DNA of 31,916 nucleotides, from the NCBI GenBank assembly GCA_023412655.1, contig JAEYNH010000093.1, positions 1-31,916 on the forward strand, read 5' to 3'. The stretch comes from Pseudomonadota bacterium (GTDB taxonomy: Bacteria > Pseudomonadota > Alphaproteobacteria > Caulobacterales > Caulobacteraceae). Shown one piece after another: positions 13,955 to 24,899 of this stretch. The notes beneath the pieces were generated by a model. It saw only the letters and a program-made list of their open reading frames with translations. It searched no databases and was not told the origin of the DNA. A program made the translations under genes and the position numbers. Numbering within the stretch: the stretch's first letter is position 1; each line of letters opens with the position of its first letter.

Positions 13955-16711
13955 ATGAAACCTAGCTATCTCGCTGGCGCGACGTCTGTCGTCGCGCTCT
14001 TGGTCGCGTTGCCTAGCTTGGGATTAGCCCAGAGCATCTCCGATGAACCTGCGGCAGTCGAAGAACTCGTCGTCACAGGGTCGCGGATTCAGGGCGGATT
14101 TCAAACTCCCACGCCGGTAACCGTGGTTGGCGCGCCCGAGGTGCAGCAGGCGATGGCCACCTCAGTCGCCAACTATCTCAACCAGTTGCCCGCATTCGGT
14201 TCGCCGACCAGTTCCGCCAATCCTGGCCCCGGCGTGGCCGGGGCAGGCCTTTCGCTGTTGAACCTGCGGAACCTCGATTCGGCGCGGACCCTGGTGATGC
14301 TCGATAACAGGCGGGTGCCGCAGTCAAACACTAGCGGCGGCGTGGACACGAACACCCTGCCCATGACCTTGGTCCAGAGGGTCGAAGTCGTCACTGGGGG
14401 CGCCTCGGCGGCATGGGGGGCGGATGCAGTCGCTGGCGTGGTGAACTTCGTCCTCAATCACCAATATGAAGGCTTCGAGCTTTCGGTTCAGGGCGGCGCG
14501 ACGGAGCGGCGTGACAACACGAGCCAGAAATTCGATGCCACGTGGGGGCGGAAGTTCCTTGGCGGGCGGGCGAGCTTCGTCGCCGCCGGGACCTTTTCCA
14601 ACTCTCCCGAGATTGTGCGCGCCGCAGATCGTGACTGGTGGGAGCGTTGGGCTGTCGTCAATAACCCGAGCTATACCGCCAGTAACGGGCAGCCGAAGCA
14701 GGTTTGGGCCAAGACCTCTCTTGTGAGTACTGCACCCGGCGGGCTCATTGTAAGTGGGCCGCTGAGGGGCACCCAGTTCCTCGGTCCGGAAGGGACCCCG
14801 GCGCCATATGACTTCGGGTTTACCTCAACCACCTTGCAGGTCGGTGGCACTCGGACGCTGGATACTGCCGTCCACCGGAACCTGACAAATGGCCTCACCT
14901 ACGGCAATCTGTTCTCCCACGCGCGCTACGACCTCACCGACAGCATCACGGCTTACGGGGAAGTCACTTACGGTAAGAGTCGGGTCCGAAGCGATTCGAT
15001 CTTCTACAACCGTCCCAGCAACATCACAGCGCGCGTCGATAATGCCTACTTGCCGGAGTCCGTCCGGCAGGCGCTTCTCGCGGCGAACCAGACGCAGTTC
15101 ACGATGAGCCGCCTCAATACCGAGGCGGGCCCGCCCGGTGGCAGGAATGAGCGCCAGTTGTTGCGCGGCGTCGTTGGCTTCGAAGGGCGGATCGGCGAGT
15201 GGAACTGGGAGGCCTATTACACGCGGGGCCAAGTGAAGGTGCACAATACCACCATCGCCAATGGTCTGATCCCTCGATACAATGCGGCGATCGATGCAGT
15301 GCGGAACTCTGCGGGACAGATTGTCTGCCGCTCATCCCTCGCGGATCCCAGTAACGGGTGTGTGCCTTACAATATCTTCGGCGTTGGAGCGGCCTCGCCG
15401 GAAGCGGTGGCCTACGTTTTCGGTACTAAGCCGTTCCAGAAAATCCAGATTGACCAGCAGTTTGTTTCCGTAGAGGCCTCCGGGCCGATATACGATCTTC
15501 CTGCGGGTACGGTCACGCTCGCTGTCGGGGCCGACGCGTCTGAGGACAAGGCAACGTCCACGCAGGATGACGATTCGCTCGCTCGCAACTACGTTACAGG
15601 CAACCCGCAACCCTTCAACGGTAAGGTTTCGTTCAAAGAGTTGTTTGGCGAAGTCAATGTGCCATTGCTAAGGGACATTCCTTTTATCCGTCATTTAGAG
15701 TTAAACGGTGCGGGTCGTATCACCGACTACTCAACAAGCGGGACGGTCTATACGTGGAAAGTCGGGGTCTCTAACAACATCACCGACGATCTTCGGGTCC
15801 GGGTGACACGCTCCCGCGATATCCGCGCGCCCAGTCTTGCGGACCTCTTCACCCTGGGCCGGGCGGGCACCCAGACTGTCTTCGATCCTCTAACTCAACT
15901 CCCCTACAACATCCGCGCTAACACCCGCGGCAATCCGGACTTGAAGCCGGAACGGGCCGATACCTGGACTGCGGGAGTCGTCTATCGACCGGGCTGGCTT
16001 CCGGGTCTGGCCGCCTCGGTCGATTACTATGATATCCGCATTAAGGGCGCGATCGCCTCGCTGGGCTCAGGCGAGACGGTTGATCTCTGCTTCGGCGAGC
16101 GGCCAGAACTCTGCGACCGGCTGATCCGCGACGCCGGCGGCGCGCTCGTTCAAGTGGAACTTGTCCCAACGAACATCAACGAGCTCCGCACCAGCGGCGT
16201 AGATGCTGAGGTGGTCTATCGACGGGCACTGTTTGACGGGAACGTCACCTTCCGCAGTCTGCTCTCTTACCAGCCTGTCCTGGAAGAGACTGACGTCCAA
16301 GGCGTCACCAACGACATCGGTGGCTCGCTCGCGGGCCTCACGGAGGGCTACCCGGATTTGAGAGGCAACTTCTCGGTCGGCTTTGAGAGGGGGCCCTACA
16401 ACGTCACCGCCGTGTATCGCTATGTGGGCAAGGCCAAGCTGAGGAATGAATGGATCGAAGGTGTGGACGTGGACGACAACACCATCGGTTCCACCGGCTA
16501 CATCGACTTGCGCGGATCGTACGATTTCAAGATCGGCGGCGTGGAGACGCGGCTGTCGCTAAACATCGAGAACGTCCTCGACACCCCGCCGAAGATCGTG
16601 CCGGCAACGCCGAGCACGGTGCCGTACGGGGCTTCAAGTTCTTCGACGCGCCTCGATCTTTACGATGCGCTCGGCCGGAGCTACCGCATCGGCTTGCGGG
16701 CGAAGTTCTAA
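13955..16711 (+). CDS. TonB-dependent outer-membrane receptor 2
   Basis: 918-residue receptor. It starts at ATG 13955 after AGGGGGAGCC; signal peptide to about residue 26 (LGLAQS); EELVVTGSRI at 36-45; plug landmarks LLNLRNLDSARTLVMLDNRRVP and TGGASAAWGADAVAGVVNF; conserved SRDIRAPSLADLF and GNPDLKPERADTW in the barrel; C-terminal aromatic (LRAKF). It parallels receptor 1 segment by segment, including the RGTQFL and KLG/KVG blocks, so the two are paralogues. They may take up related ligands or one ligand in different forms. Its upstream gap has operator-like sites 6 and 7, and a strong hairpin follows the stop, so it is probably a single-gene transcript under the same control as the rest of the locus. 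Confidence 0.95.
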   Translation: MKPSYLAGATSVVALLVALPSLGLAQSISDEPAAVEELVVTGSRIQGGFQTPTPVTVVGAPEVQQAMATSVANYLNQLPAFGSPTSSANPGPGVAGAGLSLLNLRNLDSARTLVMLDNRRVPQSNTSGGVDTNTLPMTLVQRVEVVTGGASAAWGADAVAGVVNFVLNHQYEGFELSVQGGATERRDNTSQKFDATWGRKFLGGRASFVAAGTFSNSPEIVRAADRDWWERWAVVNNPSYTASNGQPKQVWAKTSLVSTAPGGLIVSGPLRGTQFLGPEGTPAPYDFGFTSTTLQVGGTRTLDTAVHRNLTNGLTYGNLFSHARYDLTDSITAYGEVTYGKSRVRSDSIFYNRPSNITARVDNAYLPESVRQALLAANQTQFTMSRLNTEAGPPGGRNERQLLRGVVGFEGRIGEWNWEAYYTRGQVKVHNTTIANGLIPRYNAAIDAVRNSAGQIVCRSSLADPSNGCVPYNIFGVGAASPEAVAYVFGTKPFQKIQIDQQFVSVEASGPIYDLPAGTVTLAVGADASEDKATSTQDDDSLARNYVTGNPQPFNGKVSFKELFGEVNVPLLRDIPFIRHLELNGAGRITDYSTSGTVYTWKVGVSNNITDDLRVRVTRSRDIRAPSLADLFTLGRAGTQTVFDPLTQLPYNIRANTRGNPDLKPERADTWTAGVVYRPGWLPGLAASVDYYDIRIKGAIASLGSGETVDLCFGERPELCDRLIRDAGGALVQVELVPTNINELRTSGVDAEVVYRRALFDGNVTFRSLLSYQPVLEETDVQGVTNDIGGSLAGLTEGYPDLRGNFSVGFERGPYNVTAVYRYVGKAKLRNEWIEGVDVDDNTIGSTGYIDLRGSYDFKIGGVETRLSLNIENVLDTPPKIVPATPSTVPYGASSSSTRLDLYDALGRSYRIGLRAKF

Positions 16712-16728
16712 CGCGGGGCTAATGAACG

Positions 16729-16756
16729 GTGAGCGCCCCTCTCGAGGTGCGCTCAC
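16729..16756 (+). terminator. Strong hairpin after TonB receptor 2, probable terminator
   Basis: GTGAGCGC (16729-16736) pairs with GCGCTCAC (16749-16756), and inside it CCTC pairs with GAGG around a TC loop, with one C/T mismatch between the two stems. It begins 17 bases after the stop. No clear T-run follows (TGTCTCG), so it may be only partly efficient or need Rho. Confidence 0.6.
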
Positions 16757-17440
16757 TGTCTCGCTGATGGCAAGCTCCGGCCGCTTTGGCAGATGGTCGT
16801 CCGGCGCTGGGAAGCCCATGTCATACCAGAAGGGACGGGTTATCCGTCCGGATCCGGCCGTTCAGTAGACCGAGGATGTTGGAGAGCACGCCCAGTCCAC
16901 CCGTTTCTCTCACGACGGGGCCGGACCGCTGCGACCCAGGTCTAACCGCGCGGTAGCCGCCACTGCCGTTTGCGACCCAGATGGTGTAATCGAGTGACGC
17001 TGCGGTGCGAGTTGGCTGAGGAGCCTTGGCCGCCACCTCAGGAACGTCTGCAGACGTGGCGCCGAAGAAGTCGTCATGCTGTTGCGCGGTCCGAGCCTGA
17101 CGTTCTTCGTCGATCGCTGCCGTCGCGGAAAAGCCCCGCATGTTCAGAATGATGCGACACGCGGCACGCAACCGCCGATGCGAATTTCGGCGAATAGCAG
17201 GCTAGCAGGGTGAAACCGTGCATGGCGGGAGGCCGCGAGAGACCGGCCGCCGGAAGCGCGCGGAATCGGCCGGAAACGTCCGCGTCATGGCCCGGTCTGT
17301 TGGCTGGGAAGTCGGAAAGGTCTCGGAATCTCCGCGGCTTGGCGCTTCAGGGTCCGAAAGAGCTAAGTTCGACCGCCTGAGTGGCGGTGGAGGCAGTCCA
17401 ACGGCACTATATCTCCAACTTTGCCTTGGAGAGTCCGTTT
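16757..17440. other. 684-base stretch with no supported gene
   Basis: Open frames exist on both strands, but none has a good start and ribosome site or a recognisable product. The longest is a - strand frame, 16821-17171, 116 codons with a TTG start, or 17141 with ATG but no ribosome site; its product (…DYTIWVANGSGGYRAV…) is not one I recognise. A small hairpin, ACCGCC/GGCGGT (17372-17388), lies beyond the end of the DUF6968-like gene and could terminate it. The stretch may be decayed sequence at the boundary between the accessory locus and the tRNA. Confidence 0.5.
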
Positions 17441-17761
17441 TCAGAAGGTGTGAGGTGCGATGTCCGCAAATATACCGGGCGCGGGAATGCCAAGGTAACC
17501 GTTGAACTCGCCCCAGACTCCAAGGCGACCCTCGCGAAACAGGTCACTTCCGTACAGGGTCGCCGACACTCCCTTCAAGCAAAGTGCGAGCGCCTGAAGG
17601 CTTGAGACGCCGTGCACGTCGAGGGCGACATCAATCGGCGAGCCGATCTCGAACCTGCATGTCCAACCGTCGTCAGCCCACCGTTCCGGACTGAATAGCC
17701 GAACAGGCACCTTCTCGCTCGAGTCGGCGATGTCCAGGAGCTGTTCGGCTATCAGCGTCAT
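17441..17761 (-). CDS. DUF6968-like small protein
   Basis: 106 residues from the ATG at 17761 (MTLIAEQLLD). The open frame continues upstream through the tRNA, which cannot be coding, so this inner ATG is the sensible start. Visible features: VPVRLFSPERWADDGWTCRFEI, then HGVSSLQALALCLKGVSATLY and REGRLGVWGEF, a pattern I associate with the DUF6968 family, cytoplasmic proteins of unknown function that are common in Caulobacteraceae. There is no signal peptide or membrane helix. It lies 93 bases downstream of tRNA-Ser on the same strand. The family call is from memory of motif order. Confidence 0.65.
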   Translation of the reverse strand: MTLIAEQLLDIADSSEKVPVRLFSPERWADDGWTCRFEIGSPIDVALDVHGVSSLQALALCLKGVSATLYGSDLFREGRLGVWGEFNGYLGIPAPGIFADIAPHTF

Positions 17762-17854
17762 CGGCGCGGCATCTTCGGAACGGTGAAGAGATAGGGGTGG
17801 CCTACTTCGGCTTGGCCGTTCAGGGCCGGAAGGAGACAAATGCGCCCGCCTGGG

Positions 17855-17944
17855 TGGCGGTGAGAGAGGGATTCGAACCCTCGATAGAGTTTCCCCTATA
17901 CACGCGTTCCAGGCGTGCGCCTTCAACCACTCGGCCACCTCACC
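17855..17944 (-). tRNA. tRNA-Ser(GGA)
   Basis: 90 bases including an encoded CCA (17855-17857 on the complement). The acceptor stem GGTGAGG pairs with TCTCACC (one G-U); discriminator G; D-arm GGCCGAGTGGTTGAAGG; anticodon stem CACGC/GCGTG with loop CTGGAAC, giving anticodon GGA (complement of 17908-17910). A long variable arm marks a class II tRNA (Ser), and the T-arm reads GAGGGTTCGAATCCCTC. It decodes UCC/UCU serine codons. Its 3' end faces the accessory region on the left, the side where integrating elements usually insert. Confidence 0.97.
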
Positions 17945-18072
17945 CCACGGCTCCCGCGGAGAGGGCGCGAATATAGTCAGGACGCCTGCCAGGGCAAGCA
18001 CTGTCGACGCTTGCCGGGGATGCGCCCTTGGCGGGGACATCTTATCTATGGGGCCGACCGCTGCCGGAGCGC

Positions 18073-18732
<660 letters not shown>

Positions 18733-18741
18733 ACCGCGCAC

Positions 18742-19086
18742 ATGGGGGGCGCGACGCATGAAGCCGTGGCGCGGGTGGCCTTGGGACTGCCCGCGACCAC
18801 CCATGTGGTCCAGTGGGGCGGCCACGACGTCTACAAGGTGGGCGGCAAGGTGTTCGCCATCTGCGGCGACAGCTCGGTGTCCTTCAAGGTCACCGAGATC
18901 GGCTTCATGGCCCTCACCGAAGGCGGCCCCGCGCGCCAGGCGCCCTATCTGGCCAAGGGCCACTGGGTGATCGTCGACCTGGCCGACGTGAGCGAGGGCG
19001 ATCTCGCCGACTGGGTCTCAACCTCCCACAGCCTGATCGCCGCCAAGCTGACGAAGAAGGCGCGGGCTGAGCTGGGCCTCGCCTAG
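18742..19086 (+). CDS. MmcQ/YjbR family protein
   Basis: 114 residues, matching the compact MmcQ/YjbR (CyaY-like fold) family: LGLPATTHVVQWGGHDVYKVGGKVFA, then SFKVTEIGFMALTEGGPARQAPYLAKGHWV and a C-terminal helix SHSLIAAKLTKKAR. These proteins resemble a DNA-binding fold, but no firm function is known. It starts 9 bases after msrA. Its last bases overlap the end of the convergent DUF599 gene by 4 bases, so the two transcripts meet tail to tail without a terminator between them. Confidence 0.88.
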   Translation: MGGATHEAVARVALGLPATTHVVQWGGHDVYKVGGKVFAICGDSSVSFKVTEIGFMALTEGGPARQAPYLAKGHWVIVDLADVSEGDLADWVSTSHSLIAAKLTKKARAELGLA

Positions 19087-19796
19087 CGCTCCAACAGGCG
19101 GCGCAGGTCGCGGATCGCTCCGGCGGCCCGCGAGGCGCGCTGGCGCCAGAAGAGCAGCGCCACGGCGCTGATTGTCGCGGCCAGGAAGGCGTAGGGCCCG
19201 AACAGCCAGGCCGCGGCCGCCAGGGCGAAATAGTAGCCCCTCACGCCCGCGTTGAACGACGACAGGGCGGGGTTGAGGATGCGCGCGATCACCATGCCGA
19301 ACGCCTTGCGGTCAGCCTCGTCCGGCATCGGATCGGGCGCCGAGCCCATGGCGGCGATGCAGTAGTTCAGCTGCCGGATCGACCAGATGAAGTCGAGCAG
19401 CCCCCGGGCCAGGCTCATCAGCACCAGGGCCAGCTGCAGCTCGAACAGCATCCGCGACGAGGTGCGGATCACCTCGAGGGCGGAGACCGAACGAAAGGTG
19501 GCTTCGCCGCCAAACAGGGCGCCGGCGGCGGCCGCGATGAGCAGCAGGTTGGACGAGGCGAAGAACGAGGCCGAGTTGAGGGCATGACCCATCAGCTGCC
19601 CGTCCATCAGCCGCGGGTCGCGGCCGGTCATGTTGGTCATCCACGCCTGGCGGATGACCGTCATGTCGGTGTTGATCACCCCGCCGCGGCGCTTGGCCAG
19701 CAGGGTCAGCAGGGGCTCGTAGAACAGCCACGCCACGATGAACACCGCCAGGGCGGCGAGATCCAGCGCCGGGATCGGCAGCGTCAGCGGGCCCAA
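19083..19796 (-). CDS. DUF599 family membrane protein
   Basis: 237 residues with about four hydrophobic helices (LDLAALAVFIVAWLFYEPLL; SNLLLIAAAAGALF; LQLALVLMSLARGLLDF; YYFALAAAAWLFGPYAFLAATI). DUF599 landmarks include RQAWMTNMTGRDPRLMDGQLMG, SASFFASSN and FNAGVRGYYFALA. Probably inner membrane; function unknown. The start is TTG at 19796: an AAGGAGG ribosome site lies nine bases upstream, inside the last codons of the MFS gene (…IKED stop), and the gap between the genes is only 4 bases. This argues for translational coupling with the transporter. Confidence 0.88.
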   Translation of the reverse strand: MGPLTLPIPALDLAALAVFIVAWLFYEPLLTLLAKRRGGVINTDMTVIRQAWMTNMTGRDPRLMDGQLMGHALNSASFFASSNLLLIAAAAGALFGGEATFRSVSALEVIRTSSRMLFELQLALVLMSLARGLLDFIWSIRQLNYCIAAMGSAPDPMPDEADRKAFGMVIARILNPALSSFNAGVRGYYFALAAAAWLFGPYAFLAATISAVALLFWRQRASRAAGAIRDLRRLLER

Positions 19797-19800
19797 GGCC

Positions 19801-21135
19801 TCAGTCCTCCTTGATCAGGCTGTACTTGCGGTTGTCCTTCAGGGTCATGGCGATCAGGAAGGCCACCACCATGCTCAGGGAGACATAGACGTAGAAGCCG
19901 CTCTCGTTGCCCGCCTGCTTGAAGGCGAGGGCGACCATTTCGGCGGTGCCGCCAAACGAGGCGGTGGCCATGCCGTAGGGCAGGGCGACGCCCAGGGCGC
20001 GGACGTTGGCGGGGAACAGCTCGGCCTTCACCACCGCGCTCACCGAATTGTAGCCGGACAGCATGAACACCAGCAGCGAGACGATCAGGAAGGCGGCCAT
20101 GGGGCTCTGCCCTGCCGCGAGGGCCGACAGCGCCGGATAGCTCACCAGGGCGCAGCCGCCGAAGGCGAACAACAGGGTCGCCTTGCGGCCCAGGTGGTCG
20201 CTGATCCACCCGAAGAGCGGCAGGGCCAGCAGGTACACCACCAGCGACCCGGCGCTCACCGCCGTGGCGGCGGTCTCGGCCATGCCGCCCGAGCCGACCA
20301 GGAACTTCGGCATGTAGGTGGTGTAGCTGTAGAAGGCGAGGGAGCCGCCGGCGGTGAAGCCGAAGATCGCCACCGTCTCCCGCGGATAGCGGGTGAACAG
20401 CATCATGGTCCGCGCACGTTCCTCGCCCGCGGCCTTGGAGTTCTCGTAGGACTGGCTCTCGTCCATCCGGGCGCGGATCCAGAACACCACCACGGCCATG
20501 GCCGCGCCGATGAAGAAGGGGATGCGCCAGCCCCAGGCTTCCAGGTCTGGGCGAGGCATATAGGTCTGCAGCAGGGACAGGATGCCCAGGGCGATCAGCT
20601 GGCCCATGACCATGGTCACGAACTGGAAGCTGGACCAGAAGCCCCGGCGGCGGCGTCCCGCCATTTCCGACAGATAGGTGGCGCTGGCCCCGTACTCGCC
20701 GCCCACCGACAGCCCCTGGAGGATTCGGGCCACCACCAGCAGGACCGGGGCGGCCAGGCCGATGGTGGCATGGCCGGGGAGCGCGGCGATGATCAGCGAC
20801 CCCAGGCACATCATCGAGACCGCCACGGTCAGGGCGGTCTTGCGGCCGGCGCGGTCGGCATAAAGCCCCATCAGCCAGGCCCCGAGCGGCCGGGCGAAGA
20901 AGCCCACCGCGAAGACCGCCATGGTCTTCAGCAGGCCCGCCAGTTCGTTCTCCCCCGGGAAGAAGTGGCTGGAGAAATAGACGGCGAAGAACGAGTAGAC
21001 GAACCAATCGTACCACTCGACCAGGTTGCCGGCGGAGCCGCCGAGAATGGCTCTGAACCGCTGGGCGGCTGTGAGGCCCCGGCCGGCGATCTCCGGCGGC
21101 GTCTGGTTCTCGGCGCCCGTCTCCGTGGCCGTCAT
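19801..21135 (-). CDS. MFS transporter, metabolite:H+ symporter (MHS) family, KgtP/ProP-like
   Basis: 444 residues, about 12 helices. GGSAGNLVEWYDWFVYSFFAVYF is the hallmark first helix of the MHS group; FFARPLGAWLMGLYADRAGRKTAL is the helix 2-3 loop; RILQGLSVGGEYGASATYLSEMA carries the conserved EYG. Members import alpha-ketoglutarate, proline/betaine, citrate or shikimate; substrate not assignable here. ATG at 21135 preceded by GGGGGAATG. Inner membrane. It is first of a two-gene unit with the DUF599 gene and bears no relation in sequence type to the ACS transporter at 10307. Confidence 0.93.
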   Translation of the reverse strand: MTATETGAENQTPPEIAGRGLTAAQRFRAILGGSAGNLVEWYDWFVYSFFAVYFSSHFFPGENELAGLLKTMAVFAVGFFARPLGAWLMGLYADRAGRKTALTVAVSMMCLGSLIIAALPGHATIGLAAPVLLVVARILQGLSVGGEYGASATYLSEMAGRRRRGFWSSFQFVTMVMGQLIALGILSLLQTYMPRPDLEAWGWRIPFFIGAAMAVVVFWIRARMDESQSYENSKAAGEERARTMMLFTRYPRETVAIFGFTAGGSLAFYSYTTYMPKFLVGSGGMAETAATAVSAGSLVVYLLALPLFGWISDHLGRKATLLFAFGGCALVSYPALSALAAGQSPMAAFLIVSLLVFMLSGYNSVSAVVKAELFPANVRALGVALPYGMATASFGGTAEMVALAFKQAGNESGFYVYVSLSMVVAFLIAMTLKDNRKYSLIKED

Positions 21136-21217
21136 GCATTCCCCCGTACTCTGAACTTTGGGGGATGCTAGGGGCTAGGGACGGGCCGCGCCAAGGCCAA
21201 GATGGCTGGAGGCGGTG

Positions 21218-21376
21218 TTAGAGGCGTCCCAGCAAGACCAGAATGATGATGATCACCAGCACTAGGCCGAGGCCGCCGCTCGGGAAATAGCCCCAGCTGC
21301 GCGAATAGCCCCAGTTCGGCAGTGCGCCGATCAGGAGCAGAATCAGGATGATGATCAGGATGGTGCCCAAGGACAT
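21218..21376 (-). CDS. DUF3309 small membrane protein
   Basis: 52 residues: MSLGTILIIILILLLIGALP, then NWGYSRSWGYFPSGG and a second hydrophobic stretch LGLVLVIIIILVLLGRL. The two helices around a W-G-Y/G-Y-x-P-S-G-G linker are the DUF3309 signature, common in proteobacteria, function unknown. The ribosome site AGGAGAG lies before the ATG. Probably an inner-membrane peptide, monocistronic. Confidence 0.9.
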   Translation of the reverse strand: MSLGTILIIILILLLIGALPNWGYSRSWGYFPSGGLGLVLVIIIILVLLGRL

Positions 21377-21453
21377 TCAGCTCTCCTCTTGCGCCCCGAC
21401 CTGCGCCGTGGAAAGCCAACGTGCGCCCTACGGCGCAGGTTCCGAACGAGGGT

Positions 21454-21858
21454 TCAGTCCGCTGCGTCCGCCGTATGCAGGCGCGAATCGCGATCATTGA
21501 CGCCGAGGGCGTACATCAGGCCGATCCAGCCGCCCTTCACCCGGGACAGCGCCCAGAGGGTGACAGCCGCCATGGTGCTCAGCATGATCGGCAGCGACCA
21601 TCGCGGGTCGCTCTCCCAGACAATGGGGAACAGCAGCAGCGGTGCGACGATGAGGTGGCCCACCAGGACGATGGTGATGTAGGCCGGGCCGTCGTCGGCG
21701 GGATACTGCGACAGGCTGTAGTCGCACCCCTCGCAGCGGTCCACGACCTTCAGGTAGCGCCAGAACAGACGGCTGTTCCCGCAGGCGGGGCAGCGGTGGC
21801 GCATGCCTCGGAAGATGGAGCGCCAGAGCGGATGGACGATCTCGGCCATGAGGGCCAT
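21454..21858 (-). CDS. DUF983 family zinc-ribbon membrane protein
   Basis: 134 residues from ATG 21858 (MALMAEIVHPLWRSIFRG); ATG 21849 is the alternative. The frame stays open to 22011, but that part overlaps the next gene and does not resemble the family. HRCPACGNSRLF and RCEGCDYS form a C-x2-C/C-x2-C zinc ribbon, followed by two membrane helices (ITIVLVGHLIVAPLLLFPIV; IMLSTMAAVTLWALSRV) and a C-terminal IGLMYALG. This is the DUF983 layout; such genes occur near cytochrome oxidase genes elsewhere but not here. Function unknown. Confidence 0.88.
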   Translation of the reverse strand: MALMAEIVHPLWRSIFRGMRHRCPACGNSRLFWRYLKVVDRCEGCDYSLSQYPADDGPAYITIVLVGHLIVAPLLLFPIVWESDPRWSLPIMLSTMAAVTLWALSRVKGGWIGLMYALGVNDRDSRLHTADAAD

Positions 21859-21919
21859 ATGCCCGCTCACGGCGGCCGCGGGAAGGCCCGCCGCAGGACG
21901 GCGGGGCGTTCCGTCGCAG

Positions 21920-22141
21920 CTACTTGTTGGTCCGATGTTGCTCCAGAGGAGTGGGCCGGCCCAGGGCGTCCGCGTCGCTCGCCACGTCACCTTCCTCGGT
22001 GTTCTCGCCATCCTCGCGCAGGATATCCGGATCCTCGCCCGCCATGGTGGTTCCGCGGCTGGCGCCGATGCCCGGATCGTCCCGCAGGTCGTCGCGTGGC
22101 GGCTGGGCCGCGCCGGGGGCGGGATGCTTCGAGGTGGACAT
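21920..22141 (-). CDS. Small acidic hydrophilic protein, unknown function
   Basis: 73 residues from ATG 22141 with AAGGAG eight bases upstream. It is rich in D, E, G and P and has no hydrophobic segment: DDLRDDPGIGASRGTTMAGEDPDIL, ENTEEGDVASDADALG, ending HRTNK. The IG-x-S-x-GT…GEDP…GDV…RTNK pattern recalls small conserved hypothetical proteins of Caulobacterales and sphingomonads. Probably disordered. Function unknown. Confidence 0.7.
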   Translation of the reverse strand: MSTSKHPAPGAAQPPRDDLRDDPGIGASRGTTMAGEDPDILREDGENTEEGDVASDADALGRPTPLEQHRTNK

Positions 22142-22198
22142 TCGCGGGTCTCCTTGTGGCGGTCGTCTGACCAACCCGAGGAGACCCGCTGGGTTCCG

Positions 22199-22336
22199 TC
22201 AGCGGCGGGCGTCTTCCGCCGCGCCGGTCACCGCCCTGCCGGCGGCCTGGGCGTCGCGGCCGATGCCGGAGATGGTGTTGCAGGCGCCGACCAGAAGGGC
22301 CGAGGCCGCGGCGGCGAGCACGATGAGTTTGCGCAT
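22199..22336 (-). CDS. Entericidin-type small lipoprotein
   Basis: 45 residues: MRKLIVLAAAASALLVGAC with lipobox LVGAC, then NTISGIGRDAQAAGRAVTGAAEDARR. This is the entericidin A/B pattern (C-N-T-x-x-G-x-G-x-D). Lipoproteins of this family are attached to the cell envelope; the E. coli members form a toxin/antidote pair, but single stress-linked copies like this are common in alphaproteobacteria. Ribosome site GAGGAGAACC. Monocistronic by position. Confidence 0.9.
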   Translation of the reverse strand: MRKLIVLAAAASALLVGACNTISGIGRDAQAAGRAVTGAAEDARR

Positions 22337-22575
22337 GGTTGGTTCTCCTCTGGGGCGTCGCCTTCCACTCGGAGACGTGAGGCTGGTAGTCAAGCTTGTG
22401 GCTGCCGACGGACGCCCCGCGCGGCCGCCCGCTTTGACCGCAACCGGCCCATGCGGATGATCACGAAGTTCGCATTTCGGCGCGCTTCGGCGAACGCTGT
22501 CATTGCACTGCAACGAAAACTTGCCAGCTTCATTGTGCGGTGCGACATGGCGCCTCGTGTTGATGGAGTATTCGC

Positions 22576-22779
22576 GTGCTTGAAGTCCCGATGCGCACCT
22601 TCCCCGGCCTGTTCGTCGGCCGCCGCACCGTGCTGGCGGCCCAGGAAGTGACTGCGGGCGCCGAAGGCACGGCATACCTGTGCGGAGCCTGCAACGAGGT
22701 GATCCTCGCCGAAAGCGACCAGGCCAAACTGCGCGACATCGTGGTGAAGTGCCGCTGCGGCGAGTTCAACCAGCTCTGA
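22576..22779 (+). CDS. Small zinc-ribbon-like protein
   Basis: 67 residues from GTG 22576, with GGAG seven bases upstream; an inner ATG at 22591 is possible. YLCGACNEVILAE (C-x2-C) and VKCRCGEFNQL (C-x-C) are spaced as a small zinc ribbon. There is no signal peptide. I recognise no named family; such proteins may be RNA- or protein-binding. It is the only + strand gene between 19086 and 25045, convergent with the PhnA-domain gene, whose stop lies 1 base away. Confidence 0.7.
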   Translation: MLEVPMRTFPGLFVGRRTVLAAQEVTAGAEGTAYLCGACNEVILAESDQAKLRDIVVKCRCGEFNQL

Positions 22780-22780
22780 G

Positions 22781-23083
22781 CTAGATCTTCCGCACGAACT
22801 CGGCGCGCAGCACGAGCCCCTTGATGGTGTCGTGTCGGCAGTCGATCTCCTGCGGGTCGCCGGTCAGGCGGATGGAACGGATCACCGTGCCCCGCTTCAG
22901 CGTCTGTCCGGCGCCCTTCACCACCAGATCCTTGACCAGGGTGACCTTGTCGCCGTCGGCCAGCAGGTTGCCCACGGCGTCCCGCACCTCGACCTGCCCG
23001 GCCGCGGCTGCCTTCTCGGCGGCTTCGGCGGCGCTGATCCACTCGCCGCTGGCCTCGTCGTAGACGAACTCTTCCCCACTCAT
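22781..23083 (-). CDS. PhnA-domain (YjdM-like) protein, short form
   Basis: 100 residues from ATG 23083 (MSGEEFVYDEASGEWISAAEAA). The C-terminal two-thirds is the PhnA/YjdM domain: VRDAVGNLLADGDKVTLVKDLVVKG, LKRGTVIRSIRLTGDPQEIDCR and IKGLVLRAEFVRK. The N-terminal zinc ribbon of full-length E. coli YjdM is missing. The name alkylphosphonate utilisation protein is historical and no biochemical role is certain. It begins 10 bases after the lepA stop on the same strand and may be co-transcribed. Confidence 0.85.
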   Translation of the reverse strand: MSGEEFVYDEASGEWISAAEAAEKAAAAGQVEVRDAVGNLLADGDKVTLVKDLVVKGAGQTLKRGTVIRSIRLTGDPQEIDCRHDTIKGLVLRAEFVRKI

Positions 23084-23093
23084 CGTCCGATCC

Positions 23094-24899
<1,806 letters not shown>

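Noticed and set aside
16821..17171. A 116-codon - strand frame in the gap after receptor 2
   Set aside because: TTG start without ribosome site, no recognisable family; kept only as a note in the gap description.
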